Below are positions 8,039 to 17,380 of a stretch of 39,751 bases of DNA, in pieces. The notes under the pieces were generated by a model. The model was given only the letters and a program-made list of their open reading frames with translations, was not told where the DNA came from and did no database searches. The position numbers were made by a program, and so were the translations under genes. The stretch's first letter is position 1; each line of letters opens with the position of its first letter. Source of the stretch: an uncultured Bacilli bacterium (GTDB lineage: Bacteria; Bacillota_I; Bacilli_A; RF39; UBA660); the NCBI GenBank assembly GCA_934086935.1, contig CAKOIQ010000009.1, positions 1 through 39,751 on the forward strand, written 5' to 3'.

Positions 8039-8710
8039 ATGCATGAAAATGTTATTGAGAGCACAGGTTATAGTAGTATAAGTATCAAAAGTATTTTTTA
8101 CTTTGGCATAAAAAGAATTGTTGATATTATAGCATCACTTATTGGAATTATTTTTTTAATCCCAATTTGTATAATTGTTAAAATCTCTTATGTTTTACAC
8201 AAAGATTTTCATTCGATTTTCTTTACTCAATATAGAATTGGTAAAAATGGTAATTTATTTAAATTTTATAAATTTAGAACTATGGTTCCAAACGCTGATG
8301 ATGTATTATTTGAACTTCTTAAAAAAGATAAGAAGTTAGCTAAAGAGTATAAAGTAAATAAAAAACTTAAAAATGATCCTAGAATAACAAAAATGGGTAA
8401 ATACCTTAGAAATAGTTCTTTAGATGAATTACCTCAATTAATAAATGTTTTAAAAGGAGATATGACTCTTGTTGGTAATAGACCATATTTACCTAGAGAA
8501 CAAGAAGATATGGGAGATTATTTTGATGATATTGTTAAAACTAAACCAGGTTTAACAGGATATTGGCAAGTAAGCGGTAGAAGCGATACTAGTTTTGATT
8601 ATAGATTAAAATTAGAAAGATATTATTCAAATAATTATAGTTTATTATTTGATTTAAAAATATTGTTAAATACGTTTAAAGTTGTTTTATTAAGAAAAGG
8701 TGCTAAATAA
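8039..8710 (+). CDS. Undecaprenyl-phosphate sugar-1-phosphate transferase (priming enzyme)
   Basis: It transfers a sugar phosphate from a nucleotide sugar to undecaprenyl phosphate, the first step of polysaccharide repeat assembly on the inner membrane face. At 223 residues it is the short, PglC-like form with one membrane helix (about 20-45) and the catalytic domain. Visible family blocks are KFYKFRTM, NDPRITKMGKYLR, the SLDELPQLINVLKGDM stretch, VGNRP and KPGLTGYWQVSGR. It opens the locus with its own promoter and is followed by a terminator-like hairpin before the first glycosyltransferase. The sugar used cannot be read from sequence. Confidence 0.93.
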   Translation: MHENVIESTGYSSISIKSIFYFGIKRIVDIIASLIGIIFLIPICIIVKISYVLHKDFHSIFFTQYRIGKNGNLFKFYKFRTMVPNADDVLFELLKKDKKLAKEYKVNKKLKNDPRITKMGKYLRNSSLDELPQLINVLKGDMTLVGNRPYLPREQEDMGDYFDDIVKTKPGLTGYWQVSGRSDTSFDYRLKLERYYSNNYSLLFDLKILLNTFKVVLLRKGAK

Positions 8711-8744
8711 TAAGATACTAGAACGGTATCTTATTTGTTTTTTT
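8711..8744 (+). terminator. Terminator or attenuator inside the polysaccharide locus
   Basis: An 8-bp stem (TAAGATAC 8711-8718 with GTATCTTA 8726-8733, loop of 7) is followed by TTTGTTTTTTT. It lies between the priming transferase and the first glycosyltransferase, with no room for a separate promoter before the next SD. Confidence 0.7.
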
Positions 8745-8754
8745 AGGAGTGTTT

Positions 8755-9591
8755 ATGGCAAAGAAGAAAGAAGATTTTAAATATAGTGTTTTAATGTCAG
8801 TATATTATAAAGAAAATCCTGAATGGTTGGATTTAAGTATCGAAAGTATGATGAATCAAACAGTTAAATGTGATGAATTTGTACTTATTGAAGATGGAAA
8901 ACTAACTGATGAGTTATATAAAGTTATAGATAAATATGTAAAAAAGTATCCAAAATTATTTAATATAATTAAAAACGAAACTAATAAAGGACTTGGACTG
9001 GCTTTAAGAGATGGTATTTTGCATTGCAACAATGAATTAATTGCTAGAATGGATTCTGATGATTTTTCTGTGCCAGACAGATGTGAAAAATTATTGAATA
9101 TATTTAAAGAAGATTATTCTTATGATTGTGTTGGATCTTTTGAAGTTGAATTTGAAAACGATTTAGATGACGTTGTTGCTATACATAAAGTTCCTGAAAC
9201 AAGTGATGAAATAGATAAATTTATGCGAAGAAGATGTGCTTTATTGCATCCAACGGTTATGTACAAGAAAAGTGCAGTACTTGCAGCTGGAAATTATAGA
9301 AACGTTTTATTATATGAAGACTATGATTTGTTTATGAGAATGGTTTGTGAAAATCATTGTAAATGTTATAATATTCAAGAAAATTTATACTTTATAAGAA
9401 TAAACGCTAATTTCTTTAAAAGAAGAGGCGGCTTTAAATATATGAAAACTGCTATTAAGTTTAAAAATATGCAAAGAAAAAAAGGATATATGTCATTCAA
9501 AGATTTTATTATTAGCGCCGGAGGACAAGCATTTGTTTGTCTAATGCCAAATAAAATGAGAAGATGGTTTTATCTAAAGTTTTTAAGGTAG
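8755..9591 (+). CDS. Family 2 glycosyltransferase
   Basis: It is 278 residues from the ATG 5 bases after AGGAG; a GTG two codons earlier overlaps the SD and is rejected. The GT-A fold is shown by SVLMSVYYKENPEWL near the start, IEDG at 45-48 and the metal-binding MDSDD at 99-103, with a later LYEDYDLFMRM block typical of family 2 enzymes that add a single sugar. The C-terminus is basic and amphipathic, consistent with membrane association. It is the first gene after the internal terminator. Donor and acceptor are unknown. Confidence 0.88.
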   Translation: MAKKKEDFKYSVLMSVYYKENPEWLDLSIESMMNQTVKCDEFVLIEDGKLTDELYKVIDKYVKKYPKLFNIIKNETNKGLGLALRDGILHCNNELIARMDSDDFSVPDRCEKLLNIFKEDYSYDCVGSFEVEFENDLDDVVAIHKVPETSDEIDKFMRRRCALLHPTVMYKKSAVLAAGNYRNVLLYEDYDLFMRMVCENHCKCYNIQENLYFIRINANFFKRRGGFKYMKTAIKFKNMQRKKGYMSFKDFIISAGGQAFVCLMPNKMRRWFYLKFLR

Positions 9592-9599
9592 GTGAGTTT

Positions 9600-10721
9600 A
9601 TGGAACCGATAAGAGTATTGCAAGTAGTGCCGAATATGCATGCAGCTGGCTTAGAAACTTTAATAATGAACCTTTATAGAAATATTGATAGAACAAAAAT
9701 TCAATTTGACTTCTTAGTCCATTATACTCAAAAGTATTTTTATGATGATGAAATAGAATCACTAGGTGGCCATATTTATCGATTATCTTTTAGAGAAGAT
9801 AATAATTTAATTAAATACGTTAAAGATTTAGATAAGTTTTTTACTGTCCATAATCAATATTATATTGTTCATGGACATATGGCAAGTACTGCGTTTTTAT
9901 ATTTAAGAGCAGCAAAAAAACATCATGTTCCAATTAGAATACTTCATAGTCATAATACTTCAACTGAAAAAAACTTAAAAGGACTTATTAAGCAACAAAT
10001 GTTAAAAATAAGCACAAGATATGCTAATACATATTATGCTTGTGGTATTATGGCTGGAAAATTTTTATATGGAAATAAAAATTTCGAAGTTATTAATAAC
10101 GCTATTGATTTAGAACGTTTTAAAAAAGATTCAAAATTAAGAGCCGATACACGAAAAAAATATGGATTGAATGATTATTTTGTCATTGGACATATCGGAA
10201 GATTTAATTCTCAAAAGAATCATAAATTTATCATAGATGTATTTGAGCAATATTACAAAAAAAATCCGAATGCTAGACTAGTCTTAGTTGGTGAAGGTGA
10301 GTTAGAGTCTTCAATTAAACAAATAGTTAAGGATAAAAAACTATTAGATGTTGTAAAATTCTTGGGCGTTTTAAAGGATACTGAAGCTATCTATAATATG
10401 TTTGATGTATTTCTTTTACCATCTTTATTTGAAGGTATGCCTGTTGTTGGTGTAGAAGTTCAAGCTTGCGAATGTAATGCTATTTTATCGGATAAAATTA
10501 CTAAAGAGGTTAAGTTGACTAATTACATTTCATATCTTCCTATTGAGGGTGACGATGCTGTTTTAAAATGGACTGATAAAATAAGCCAATTAGAAAAAAA
10601 TAAAGTGTCAGATAATGGAGTATATAAAAAGTTAACTAAAGCCGGTTTTAATATAAAGGAAGAAGCAAAAAGACTAGAAGAAAAATATTTGGATTTAATT
10701 CAGGAAAAGGGTGATAAATAA
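9600..10721 (+). CDS. Family 4 glycosyltransferase (GT-B, capsule/EPS type)
   Basis: It is 373 residues from the ATG at 9600, 8 bases after the previous stop, with GGTGAG as SD; an in-frame ATG at 9564 lies inside the previous gene and has no SD. The N-domain begins with IRVLQVVPNMHAAGLETLI. The C-domain has GHIGRFNSQKNH, a VLVGEGELE strand and the donor-binding LPSLFEGMPVVGVEVQ near residue 280. It is a retaining enzyme by family rule. The stop overlaps the start of the next gene by one base (TAATG), so translation is coupled. Confidence 0.92.
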   Translation: MEPIRVLQVVPNMHAAGLETLIMNLYRNIDRTKIQFDFLVHYTQKYFYDDEIESLGGHIYRLSFREDNNLIKYVKDLDKFFTVHNQYYIVHGHMASTAFLYLRAAKKHHVPIRILHSHNTSTEKNLKGLIKQQMLKISTRYANTYYACGIMAGKFLYGNKNFEVINNAIDLERFKKDSKLRADTRKKYGLNDYFVIGHIGRFNSQKNHKFIIDVFEQYYKKNPNARLVLVGEGELESSIKQIVKDKKLLDVVKFLGVLKDTEAIYNMFDVFLLPSLFEGMPVVGVEVQACECNAILSDKITKEVKLTNYISYLPIEGDDAVLKWTDKISQLEKNKVSDNGVYKKLTKAGFNIKEEAKRLEEKYLDLIQEKGDK

Positions 10722-11806
10722 TGATAGTGTACACTCTAGGAATGATTATTTCTGTTGTTTTAGGGTGGTTTTATCAGAAATTTAGACCGACTTTTATAAG
10801 AAAAATTTGCTTAATAGATTTTAAAGGTCAAAAACATTTTTGGAATTTCGATTTTGCAAAATTTATTCCGATGTTACCTTTAATTATTATTTCAGGAATA
10901 AGATATGGAGTAGGTCAAGATTATTTTTATACCTATGTTCCTATTTTTAACAAAGTAGTTTCGGGTGAAGTAGAAAATGTTTGGGGAGAAATAGGTTACA
11001 CTTATTTAAATAAATTTGTAGCTTTGTTTACTTCTGATTATGCATGGATTTTTGTTTTAACTTCTATTATATTTATATATTTTGTTTTTAAAGCAATTTA
11101 TAAAGAATCTGACAATATTCCATTTAGCATATTCCTGCTAGTTACAATGGGGTATTATTTCTGTTTTATGAATGGAATAAGACAAATGTTAGCTGCTAGT
11201 ATTTTGATGTATTCGATACCTTTTGTTAAGCAAAGAAACTTTAAAAAATTTATTATTTGTATTATATTTGCAACCCTTTTTCATACAAGTTCATTGTTAT
11301 TTGTTCCAGTTTACTTTTTAACTTCTGAAAAAATTAGTAATGGATTTATGTTAATTTCAACAATAATTATATTTGCAACCTCTAATTTAATAGCAAGTTT
11401 ATTACTTAAAATAGTTAGTTTGACAAAGTATGCTTGGTATTTAAATTCTGAATACATCGCGGAACGTTCGGGTTTTATAATGATTCTTATAAATGTAATG
11501 ATATTATTTTTTGCTTTATTTTTTAATAAAAACAAGAAAAATGATATATATATTAAAATTCAATGGATAGCGGTTCTTACTATGACATTTATTGGTAAAA
11601 TTCCGGCTGCTCATAGATTATTATTTATTTTTGGAATGCCAGGAATAATTTTAATACCAAATGTTATTGCTAGTAGAGATAACCGTAAAGAAAGATTTAT
11701 TTTATCTTTTATAATTGTTATATTATATTTACTATATTTTATTTATACTGTTGGTATTAAAAATAGTAATAGTGTGTTACCATATAAAACCATATTTGAA
11801 AGATAA
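10721..11806 (+). CDS. EpsG-family polysaccharide polymerase-like membrane protein
   Basis: This 361-residue protein has about ten hydrophobic segments. The SGIRYGVGQDYFYTY block near residue 50 and the FMNGIRQMLAASILMY block near residue 150 are typical of the EpsG/Wzy-like family, in which the conserved arginines are thought to handle the lipid-linked repeat. It probably joins repeat units on the outer face of the membrane. The ATG overlaps the stop of the upstream glycosyltransferase. Confidence 0.87.
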   Translation: MIVYTLGMIISVVLGWFYQKFRPTFIRKICLIDFKGQKHFWNFDFAKFIPMLPLIIISGIRYGVGQDYFYTYVPIFNKVVSGEVENVWGEIGYTYLNKFVALFTSDYAWIFVLTSIIFIYFVFKAIYKESDNIPFSIFLLVTMGYYFCFMNGIRQMLAASILMYSIPFVKQRNFKKFIICIIFATLFHTSSLLFVPVYFLTSEKISNGFMLISTIIIFATSNLIASLLLKIVSLTKYAWYLNSEYIAERSGFIMILINVMILFFALFFNKNKKNDIYIKIQWIAVLTMTFIGKIPAAHRLLFIFGMPGIILIPNVIASRDNRKERFILSFIIVILYLLYFIYTVGIKNSNSVLPYKTIFER

Positions 11807-11830
11807 TTTTGGTAGGAGGAGAATTAATAT

Positions 11831-12799
11831 ATGAAAAAACATTTGGTTTCTATTGTTGTGCCTGTTTATAATGTTGAAAAATATTTAAAAAGATGTGTTG
11901 ATAGTATAATTAACCAATCTTATAATAATATTGAAATTCTTCTTGTAGATGATGGTTCAACGGATTCAAGTGGTAAAATATGTGATGATTATTTAAAAAA
12001 AGATTCTAGAATAAAAGTAATTCATAAACAAAATGGTGGATTGTCCGATGCTAGGAATTTTGGTATAGATAAATCTACTGGTGACTATTTAAGTTTTATA
12101 GATAGCGATGATTGGATTGAAAAAGATATGATTATGAATTTATATAATTCGATTATAAATGAAAAAAGTGATATATCAATATGTAGACGCTATAGAGTTT
12201 ATGATAATCAAGAAAAAAATGTTGAATCATTTCAAACTTTTCCAAAATCTTGTGCTTTTAACAATATTGATGGTCTTAATTATTTAATGTCATTTTGTGG
12301 ATATGATATGTCTGTATGTGATAAAATGTTTAGGTCTTCACTTTTTTATGATGTAAGATTTCCTTTTGGAAAAACATGTGAAGATTCTTTTACTACCTAT
12401 AAACTATTTGCTAAAGCGAATAAAATTTCGTATATAGATAAACCTTTATATAATTATTATTATCGTGTTAACAGTATAACTAGAAATAAAGATGTAAATG
12501 AAACCGTTATAACCGCTGCTAATGAACAATTTATGTTTATTAAAGATAATTATCCTGAAAATATTTATGCTGCTTCTTCTTTTGTAATAACAGCGTATAT
12601 GTCAGTTTATAATGAGTTTATTATTAGAAATAAAATATGTACAAAAATTAACGAATATAAAAATAATTCAAGATTTTTTTTAAGAAATGCCTTGAAAAAT
12701 CAAAATATATCAAAGTTAAAAAAAATTCAAATGTTGATTTTTTGTCTATCAACTACGATGTATAAATTATTTTATAAATTTATGTTAAAAAGGAAGTAA
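11831..12799 (+). CDS. Family 2 glycosyltransferase
   Basis: It is 322 residues and begins after the SD AGGAGGAG. A classic GT-A start is seen: VSIVVPVYNVEKYLKRCVDS, DDGSTD (40-45), GGLSDARNFG and the metal motif DSDDW (91-95). A later CEDSFTTYKL block matches the acceptor side of EpsJ/EpsH-like transferases. It sits in a run of closely spaced genes and probably adds one sugar of the repeat; which sugar is unknown. Confidence 0.92.
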   Translation: MKKHLVSIVVPVYNVEKYLKRCVDSIINQSYNNIEILLVDDGSTDSSGKICDDYLKKDSRIKVIHKQNGGLSDARNFGIDKSTGDYLSFIDSDDWIEKDMIMNLYNSIINEKSDISICRRYRVYDNQEKNVESFQTFPKSCAFNNIDGLNYLMSFCGYDMSVCDKMFRSSLFYDVRFPFGKTCEDSFTTYKLFAKANKISYIDKPLYNYYYRVNSITRNKDVNETVITAANEQFMFIKDNYPENIYAASSFVITAYMSVYNEFIIRNKICTKINEYKNNSRFFLRNALKNQNISKLKKIQMLIFCLSTTMYKLFYKFMLKRK

Positions 12800-12804
12800 T
12801 CAAT

Positions 12805-13908
12805 ATGAGTAATTTAAAACATAGATTAAAACATAGTTTTGTTGGAAAGATGTTATATAAGGTAAGAGATTTTTATCGTTTCCCAGAAGGAACGAAAGTA
12901 ATAAATAAAATTAAAAATAATGATGATATTGTTTTATTGTTAGGAGTTTCAACTTTTAATAATTTGGGAGATCACTTAATTTCTCATTCTTCTGTTGAGT
13001 TTATTCGTGATATTTATCCAAATAAAACAATTGTTGAAATACCAACTCAATTTTATTTATCTAAGAAAGATGAATTAATTAAATATGTTGAATCTTCTAC
13101 TCCAATATTTATTGTTGGTGGTGGATGGATGGGAAATATATGGGAAGATGACGAATATCGTATGCAAGATATGATTAAATCTTTTCATAATAATAAAATT
13201 ATTATTTTACCTCAAACAATTTTTTATGACTTTAAAATTGCAAATGCTGAAAAAGTTTTTAATAGTGCTATTAAAACATATGAATGTTGTAAAGATTTAA
13301 CTATGTTTTTTAGAGAACAGATGTCTTATGATTTTGCAAAAAAGAATTTTGGTAATATAAAACATGTTAAAATATTTTTAATGCCTGATATAGTTCTTTA
13401 TCATAATTATATTAACAACAAAGAAAAGAATCCTACTTTGATAACTACTTGTCTGCGAAAAGATAGGGAACAAACACAAAAATTAGACATTAATAAATTA
13501 ATAAAAGACTATTGTAAAAAAAATAATTATAATTTTAATACAACCGATACTGTTACTAAGTATTCCATTCCACTGTGGCGCAGGGAACGCGTTTTATTAA
13601 AAAAATTAAATGAATTTTATAATTCAACTATAATTGTTACTGACAGATTACATGGAATGATTTTTGCTGCTTTAACTAAAACAAAATGTATTGCTTTTGA
13701 TAATAAAACAAAAAAAGTTTCTGGTGTATATAAATTGTGGTTAGCAAAAAATAGTCAAATTGTATTTTTAAATGATAATATAACTGAAAAAAAATTACTT
13801 AAAAATTTAGAAGATTTGCTAAATTTTAATGAATTTAATGATTTGTGGAATGAAGAATTAAAAATAAATTTCGAAAAAATGAAAAAACAAATTAATAAAA
13901 AAGGATGA
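12805..13908 (+). CDS. Polysaccharide pyruvyl transferase family protein
   Basis: It is 367 residues. The family signature includes LLGVSTFNNLGDHLI near 46-59, the glycine-rich IVGGGWMGN (103-111) and TDRLHGM (279-285), as in CsaB, EpsO and WcaK. These enzymes add a ketal-linked pyruvate from phosphoenolpyruvate to a sugar, giving the polymer negative charge, though some members have other roles. It is 5 bases after the glycosyltransferase gene and overlaps the SD region of the radical SAM gene. Confidence 0.88.
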   Translation: MSNLKHRLKHSFVGKMLYKVRDFYRFPEGTKVINKIKNNDDIVLLLGVSTFNNLGDHLISHSSVEFIRDIYPNKTIVEIPTQFYLSKKDELIKYVESSTPIFIVGGGWMGNIWEDDEYRMQDMIKSFHNNKIIILPQTIFYDFKIANAEKVFNSAIKTYECCKDLTMFFREQMSYDFAKKNFGNIKHVKIFLMPDIVLYHNYINNKEKNPTLITTCLRKDREQTQKLDINKLIKDYCKKNNYNFNTTDTVTKYSIPLWRRERVLLKKLNEFYNSTIIVTDRLHGMIFAALTKTKCIAFDNKTKKVSGVYKLWLAKNSQIVFLNDNITEKKLLKNLEDLLNFNEFNDLWNEELKINFEKMKKQINKKG

Positions 13909-13913
13909 TGTAT

Positions 13914-15056
13914 ATGAAACCTAAAAAAATGATAATGTGTTTAATTCCAAACAATATGTGTGATTTAAAATGTCAATATTGTTATATTTCTCAATTACCA
14001 GATTGGATGCGATGTGGTGACAAATTTACGTATGATGTTGATCATATTGCCAAATGTTTATCTCCTGAACGATTAGGTGGAGTATGTTTAATTAATTTAA
14101 CTGGTGAAGGTGAAACTATGCTTCAAAAGGATATAGTTAAACTTTGTAAATTATTATTAGAACAAGGTCACTATATTGAACTTGTTACTAATTTAACAAT
14201 TACTAAAATTGTTGATGATTTTATGAGTTTTCCGAAAGAAATGTTAGAACGTTTAGAATTTAAGATTTCTTTCCATTATAAAGAGTTATTGAGATTAAAT
14301 TTAATGGATAAATTTTTTGATAATGTGCAAAAAATTCAAAAATCCGGTTGCTCATTTACTCTTGAATTAATGCCATATGATGAACTTATAGATGATATTG
14401 ATGAAATAATAAATATTTGTTATAAACAAGTAGGAGCAAAATGCCAGGTTACAGTTGGACGTGCAGATTATTTGCCATCTCAAACTTTATTAACCAAACA
14501 AACAAAAGAAGAATATGTTAAAACCTGGTCAAAATTTGATTCACCAATGTTTGATTTAAAAATGAAATTACTTGATGTAAAAAGAAAAGAATTTTGTTAT
14601 GCTGGTGCGTGGACTTTATATGTAAACTTATATACTGGAGAAGCTGCACCTTGCTATGCACAACCTTATAGACAAAATATTTTTAAAAATCCAAATAAAC
14701 CTATAAAATTTGTTCCTGTTGGCTGTCATTGTGCATTACCATATTGTGTAAATGGACATGCACATATCAGTATGGGAGTTATTCCTGAGTTAGACTCTCC
14801 TTCATATGCGATAATTAGAAATAGGAAACGTAAGGATGGGACTGAATGGTTTTCTGAGAAAGGCAAAGCTTTTTTTGGAACTAAACTTTCAGAAACTAAT
14901 TCAAAATTTTCACCATTAAAAAAATTATATTATAATGTAACTTGGTATTTTAGAGCATGTTGGTTTGTTATTAGTAATCCTAAAAAAGTTATCAGAAAAA
15001 TAAGATTGATGTTTTTAAAATTAAGTAGATTAAAAAAAGAAAATAAAGATAAATAA
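13914..15056 (+). CDS. Radical SAM protein with extra C-terminal cysteines, in the polysaccharide operon
   Basis: It is 380 residues from ATG 13914, which stands at proper distance from AAGGATG; the ATG at 13905 is inside that SD. The radical SAM motif is CDLKCQYC with C16, C20 and C23, and a TGEGE (63-67) fits the SAM-binding GGE site. Five later cysteines (C228, C247, C271, C273, C278) could bind an auxiliary iron-sulfur cluster, as in SPASM/Twitch proteins, but the spacing is not a textbook one. The C-terminal ~60 residues are very basic with an aromatic hydrophobic stretch, suggesting membrane contact. The substrate is unknown; its position suggests sugar, lipid-carrier or peptide modification linked to the polymer. 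Confidence 0.88.
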   Translation: MKPKKMIMCLIPNNMCDLKCQYCYISQLPDWMRCGDKFTYDVDHIAKCLSPERLGGVCLINLTGEGETMLQKDIVKLCKLLLEQGHYIELVTNLTITKIVDDFMSFPKEMLERLEFKISFHYKELLRLNLMDKFFDNVQKIQKSGCSFTLELMPYDELIDDIDEIINICYKQVGAKCQVTVGRADYLPSQTLLTKQTKEEYVKTWSKFDSPMFDLKMKLLDVKRKEFCYAGAWTLYVNLYTGEAAPCYAQPYRQNIFKNPNKPIKFVPVGCHCALPYCVNGHAHISMGVIPELDSPSYAIIRNRKRKDGTEWFSEKGKAFFGTKLSETNSKFSPLKKLYYNVTWYFRACWFVISNPKKVIRKIRLMFLKLSRLKKENKDK

Positions 15057-15072
15057 TATATAAGGAGGAAAA

Positions 15073-16479
15073 ATGAATAGATTTAAAGAATTGACGAAAA
15101 ATACTTTAATAATCACTATTGGTAGAGTATCTACTCAATTAATTACTTTCCTCCTTCTTCCTTTATATACTGCCTTACTTTCAACATCTGAATATGGTAT
15201 AGTAGATTTATTAAGTACTTTAGTGCAATTATTTATTCCAATAATATCTTTGATGGTTGATCAAGGAACTTTTAGATATTTGTTGAGTTGTACTGATGAA
15301 AGTAATAAAAAAACAATAATATCTTCTTCATTTTTATTACTATCTTTGTTGAATTTAATATTTATAATTATTTACTTTATATTAATGATATTTATTGAAA
15401 GTAATTACAAGATTTGGCTATTATTGATTATTGTAGTTACGGCCTATAGTAATTTATTTCTTCAAATTTCTAGGGGATTAAAGAAAACTACTGACTATGC
15501 GGTTGGTAGTTTCATTTGTTCTACATCCATTATCATATTAAATGTAATTTGTTTAGTGTTACTTAGTATGGGTGCTACAGGAATGATTTTTTCAATATTT
15601 GTTGGGAATTGCTTATGTTGTATATTTTTATTCTTTAAATTAAAAATATATAGGTATCTATCATTTAATTCTTTTGATAAAAAAGTGGTTAAAGATATAG
15701 TCAAATATTCTGTCCCTTTAGTACCAAACCAGTTATCAATGTGGATAATGAATAGTTCGGATAAATTAATTGTTTCATATTTTTTAGGAACATCTGCGAA
15801 TGGAATTCTTGCAATTTCTCATAAATTTCCTGCAATATTTATGACATTTTTTAATATTTTCTTACTTGCTTGGCATGAATCTGGAACTGTTCATTTTAAT
15901 GATAAAGATAAAGATAAGTTTTTTTCGGATTTGTTTGATATGATGCTGACTTTTTTTTCAACAATATGCATTGGAATAATAGTTGTTTTACCTTTAGTTT
16001 TTAATTTGTTAATAAATAATAATTATTTTGAGGCTTATTATAATATTCCAATATATGTTATAGCTAATGTTTTTAATGTTGTAATAGGTATTCTTGGTGT
16101 TGTTTATGTAGCTACAAAAAAAACATCTGAAATTGCAAGGACAACTATATTATCAGCAGTTTTAAATATTATTATAAACGTTTTATTAATAAATAAAATT
16201 GGATTATATGCTGCTTCAATTTCTACATTTATAAGTTATTTGATTGCTATGTTGTACAGATTATATGATTCTAAGAAATATTTATCTTTAAGTTTTAATT
16301 ATAGAAATATTATTTTGATATTTGTTGTAACTATTATTTCAACTATTATATATTATTTAAGAAATAATTTAATATCATGGATTTTCTTACTCATCTTTAT
16401 TTTAATTGCTTTATATCTAAATAAAGCAATGTTAAAAAGTTTTCTACAAATGTTTAAAGAAAGGAAACAAAATAAATGA
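15073..16479 (+). CDS. Wzx-type polysaccharide flippase
   Basis: It is 468 residues with about twelve to fourteen membrane helices spread over the length, beginning RFKELTKNTLIITIGRVSTQ, a typical start of polysaccharide transport (PST) proteins of the MOP superfamily. It should move the lipid-linked repeat across the membrane for the EpsG-like polymerase. The SD is AAGGAGG. Its TGA stop overlaps the next ATG (ATGA), indicating coupled translation. Confidence 0.92.
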   Translation: MNRFKELTKNTLIITIGRVSTQLITFLLLPLYTALLSTSEYGIVDLLSTLVQLFIPIISLMVDQGTFRYLLSCTDESNKKTIISSSFLLLSLLNLIFIIIYFILMIFIESNYKIWLLLIIVVTAYSNLFLQISRGLKKTTDYAVGSFICSTSIIILNVICLVLLSMGATGMIFSIFVGNCLCCIFLFFKLKIYRYLSFNSFDKKVVKDIVKYSVPLVPNQLSMWIMNSSDKLIVSYFLGTSANGILAISHKFPAIFMTFFNIFLLAWHESGTVHFNDKDKDKFFSDLFDMMLTFFSTICIGIIVVLPLVFNLLINNNYFEAYYNIPIYVIANVFNVVIGILGVVYVATKKTSEIARTTILSAVLNIIINVLLINKIGLYAASISTFISYLIAMLYRLYDSKKYLSLSFNYRNIILIFVVTIISTIIYYLRNNLISWIFLLIFILIALYLNKAMLKSFLQMFKERKQNK

Positions 16480-17345
16480 AGCTAAACAAAAAGAAATTAA
16501 TTATGTTATTATTAATATTATTTATAACATTTTTATTTTTAATAGCCATTGTTAAGATTATTAAAATTCCAAAAGATGTTACAAGTTATTTTAATGACAG
16601 TGATATTGTGAATTTAAATCCAATAAAAATTATATATTTTGAGGAACTAGGATTAGATAATTTCACTTGTACGGGAATTACTTATGATAGTTTAAATAAT
16701 TCTTATTGGATTGCTGATTATGGTGCAAACAGTATTAATGATAAACCAATACCAAGAATTATAGAAATTGATAACGAATTTAAAACAATTAAAAATATTA
16801 TTTCTCTTGAAAATAAACTTGATAAGGAATCTAATCTTCAAGGGATTACATATGATTCAGATAATGATTATTTAGTTTTAGCTACTGGTGAGTATATTTA
16901 TTATGTGGAAAAGAACGGAAATATAATTAAACATGAAGACTTAAAAAAATATAGTAAATATAAATCAAATGGCATTGCGTATAATCCTTTAGATAAATCA
17001 TTGTGGGTGTTATTCTATTCAAATTATTTGATAAATTATAATTCAAATTTTACTATAAATAGTAAAATTAAAATTAATTATAAAGATCAGGATCATATTT
17101 ATTATAATTCTAATACAAACCATTTGTTTATAACTGTAGGCGCTGATTACTTGGAAAATAATAATTATGTTTTAGAGTATGATTTGAATGAACAAATGAA
17201 TTATAAGTTGTATAGAATAAATTCTTCTTATGCTGTTGAGGGGATTTATTTAACTGACAATAAAATGTATATAGTAAATGATGGCTTTTATCATAATGCA
17301 AAAATTAAAAAAAGTTATATTAGCGTATATGATTTAACTAATTAG
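16476..17345 (+). CDS. Membrane-anchored beta-propeller-like protein
   Basis: It is 289 residues with one N-terminal membrane helix (8-28) and the rest probably outside the cell. Repeated blade-like units can be seen: TGITYDSLNNSYWIADY, QGITYDSDNDYLVLATG, NGIAYNPLDKSLWVLFY and VEGIYLTDNKMYIVNDG, each a strand pair ending in a small turn. This resembles SdiA-regulated/NHL-type propellers. There is no lipobox. Being coupled to the flippase gene, it may bind the polymer or assist its assembly, but no function is known to me. Confidence 0.65.
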   Translation: MKLNKKKLIMLLLILFITFLFLIAIVKIIKIPKDVTSYFNDSDIVNLNPIKIIYFEELGLDNFTCTGITYDSLNNSYWIADYGANSINDKPIPRIIEIDNEFKTIKNIISLENKLDKESNLQGITYDSDNDYLVLATGEYIYYVEKNGNIIKHEDLKKYSKYKSNGIAYNPLDKSLWVLFYSNYLINYNSNFTINSKIKINYKDQDHIYYNSNTNHLFITVGADYLENNNYVLEYDLNEQMNYKLYRINSSYAVEGIYLTDNKMYIVNDGFYHNAKIKKSYISVYDLTN

Positions 17346-17380
17346 CTATAATTGTATTATATTATTTAGTGGTGAGTTGT

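Noticed and set aside
13905..13913. Upstream ATG as start of the radical SAM gene
   Set aside because: That ATG is part of the AAGGATG SD region and overlaps the preceding stop; ATG 13914 has normal spacing.
17343..17380. Terminator between the propeller gene and the VanZ pseudogene
   Set aside because: Short A/T inverted repeats occur here but there is no stable stem with a T-run.
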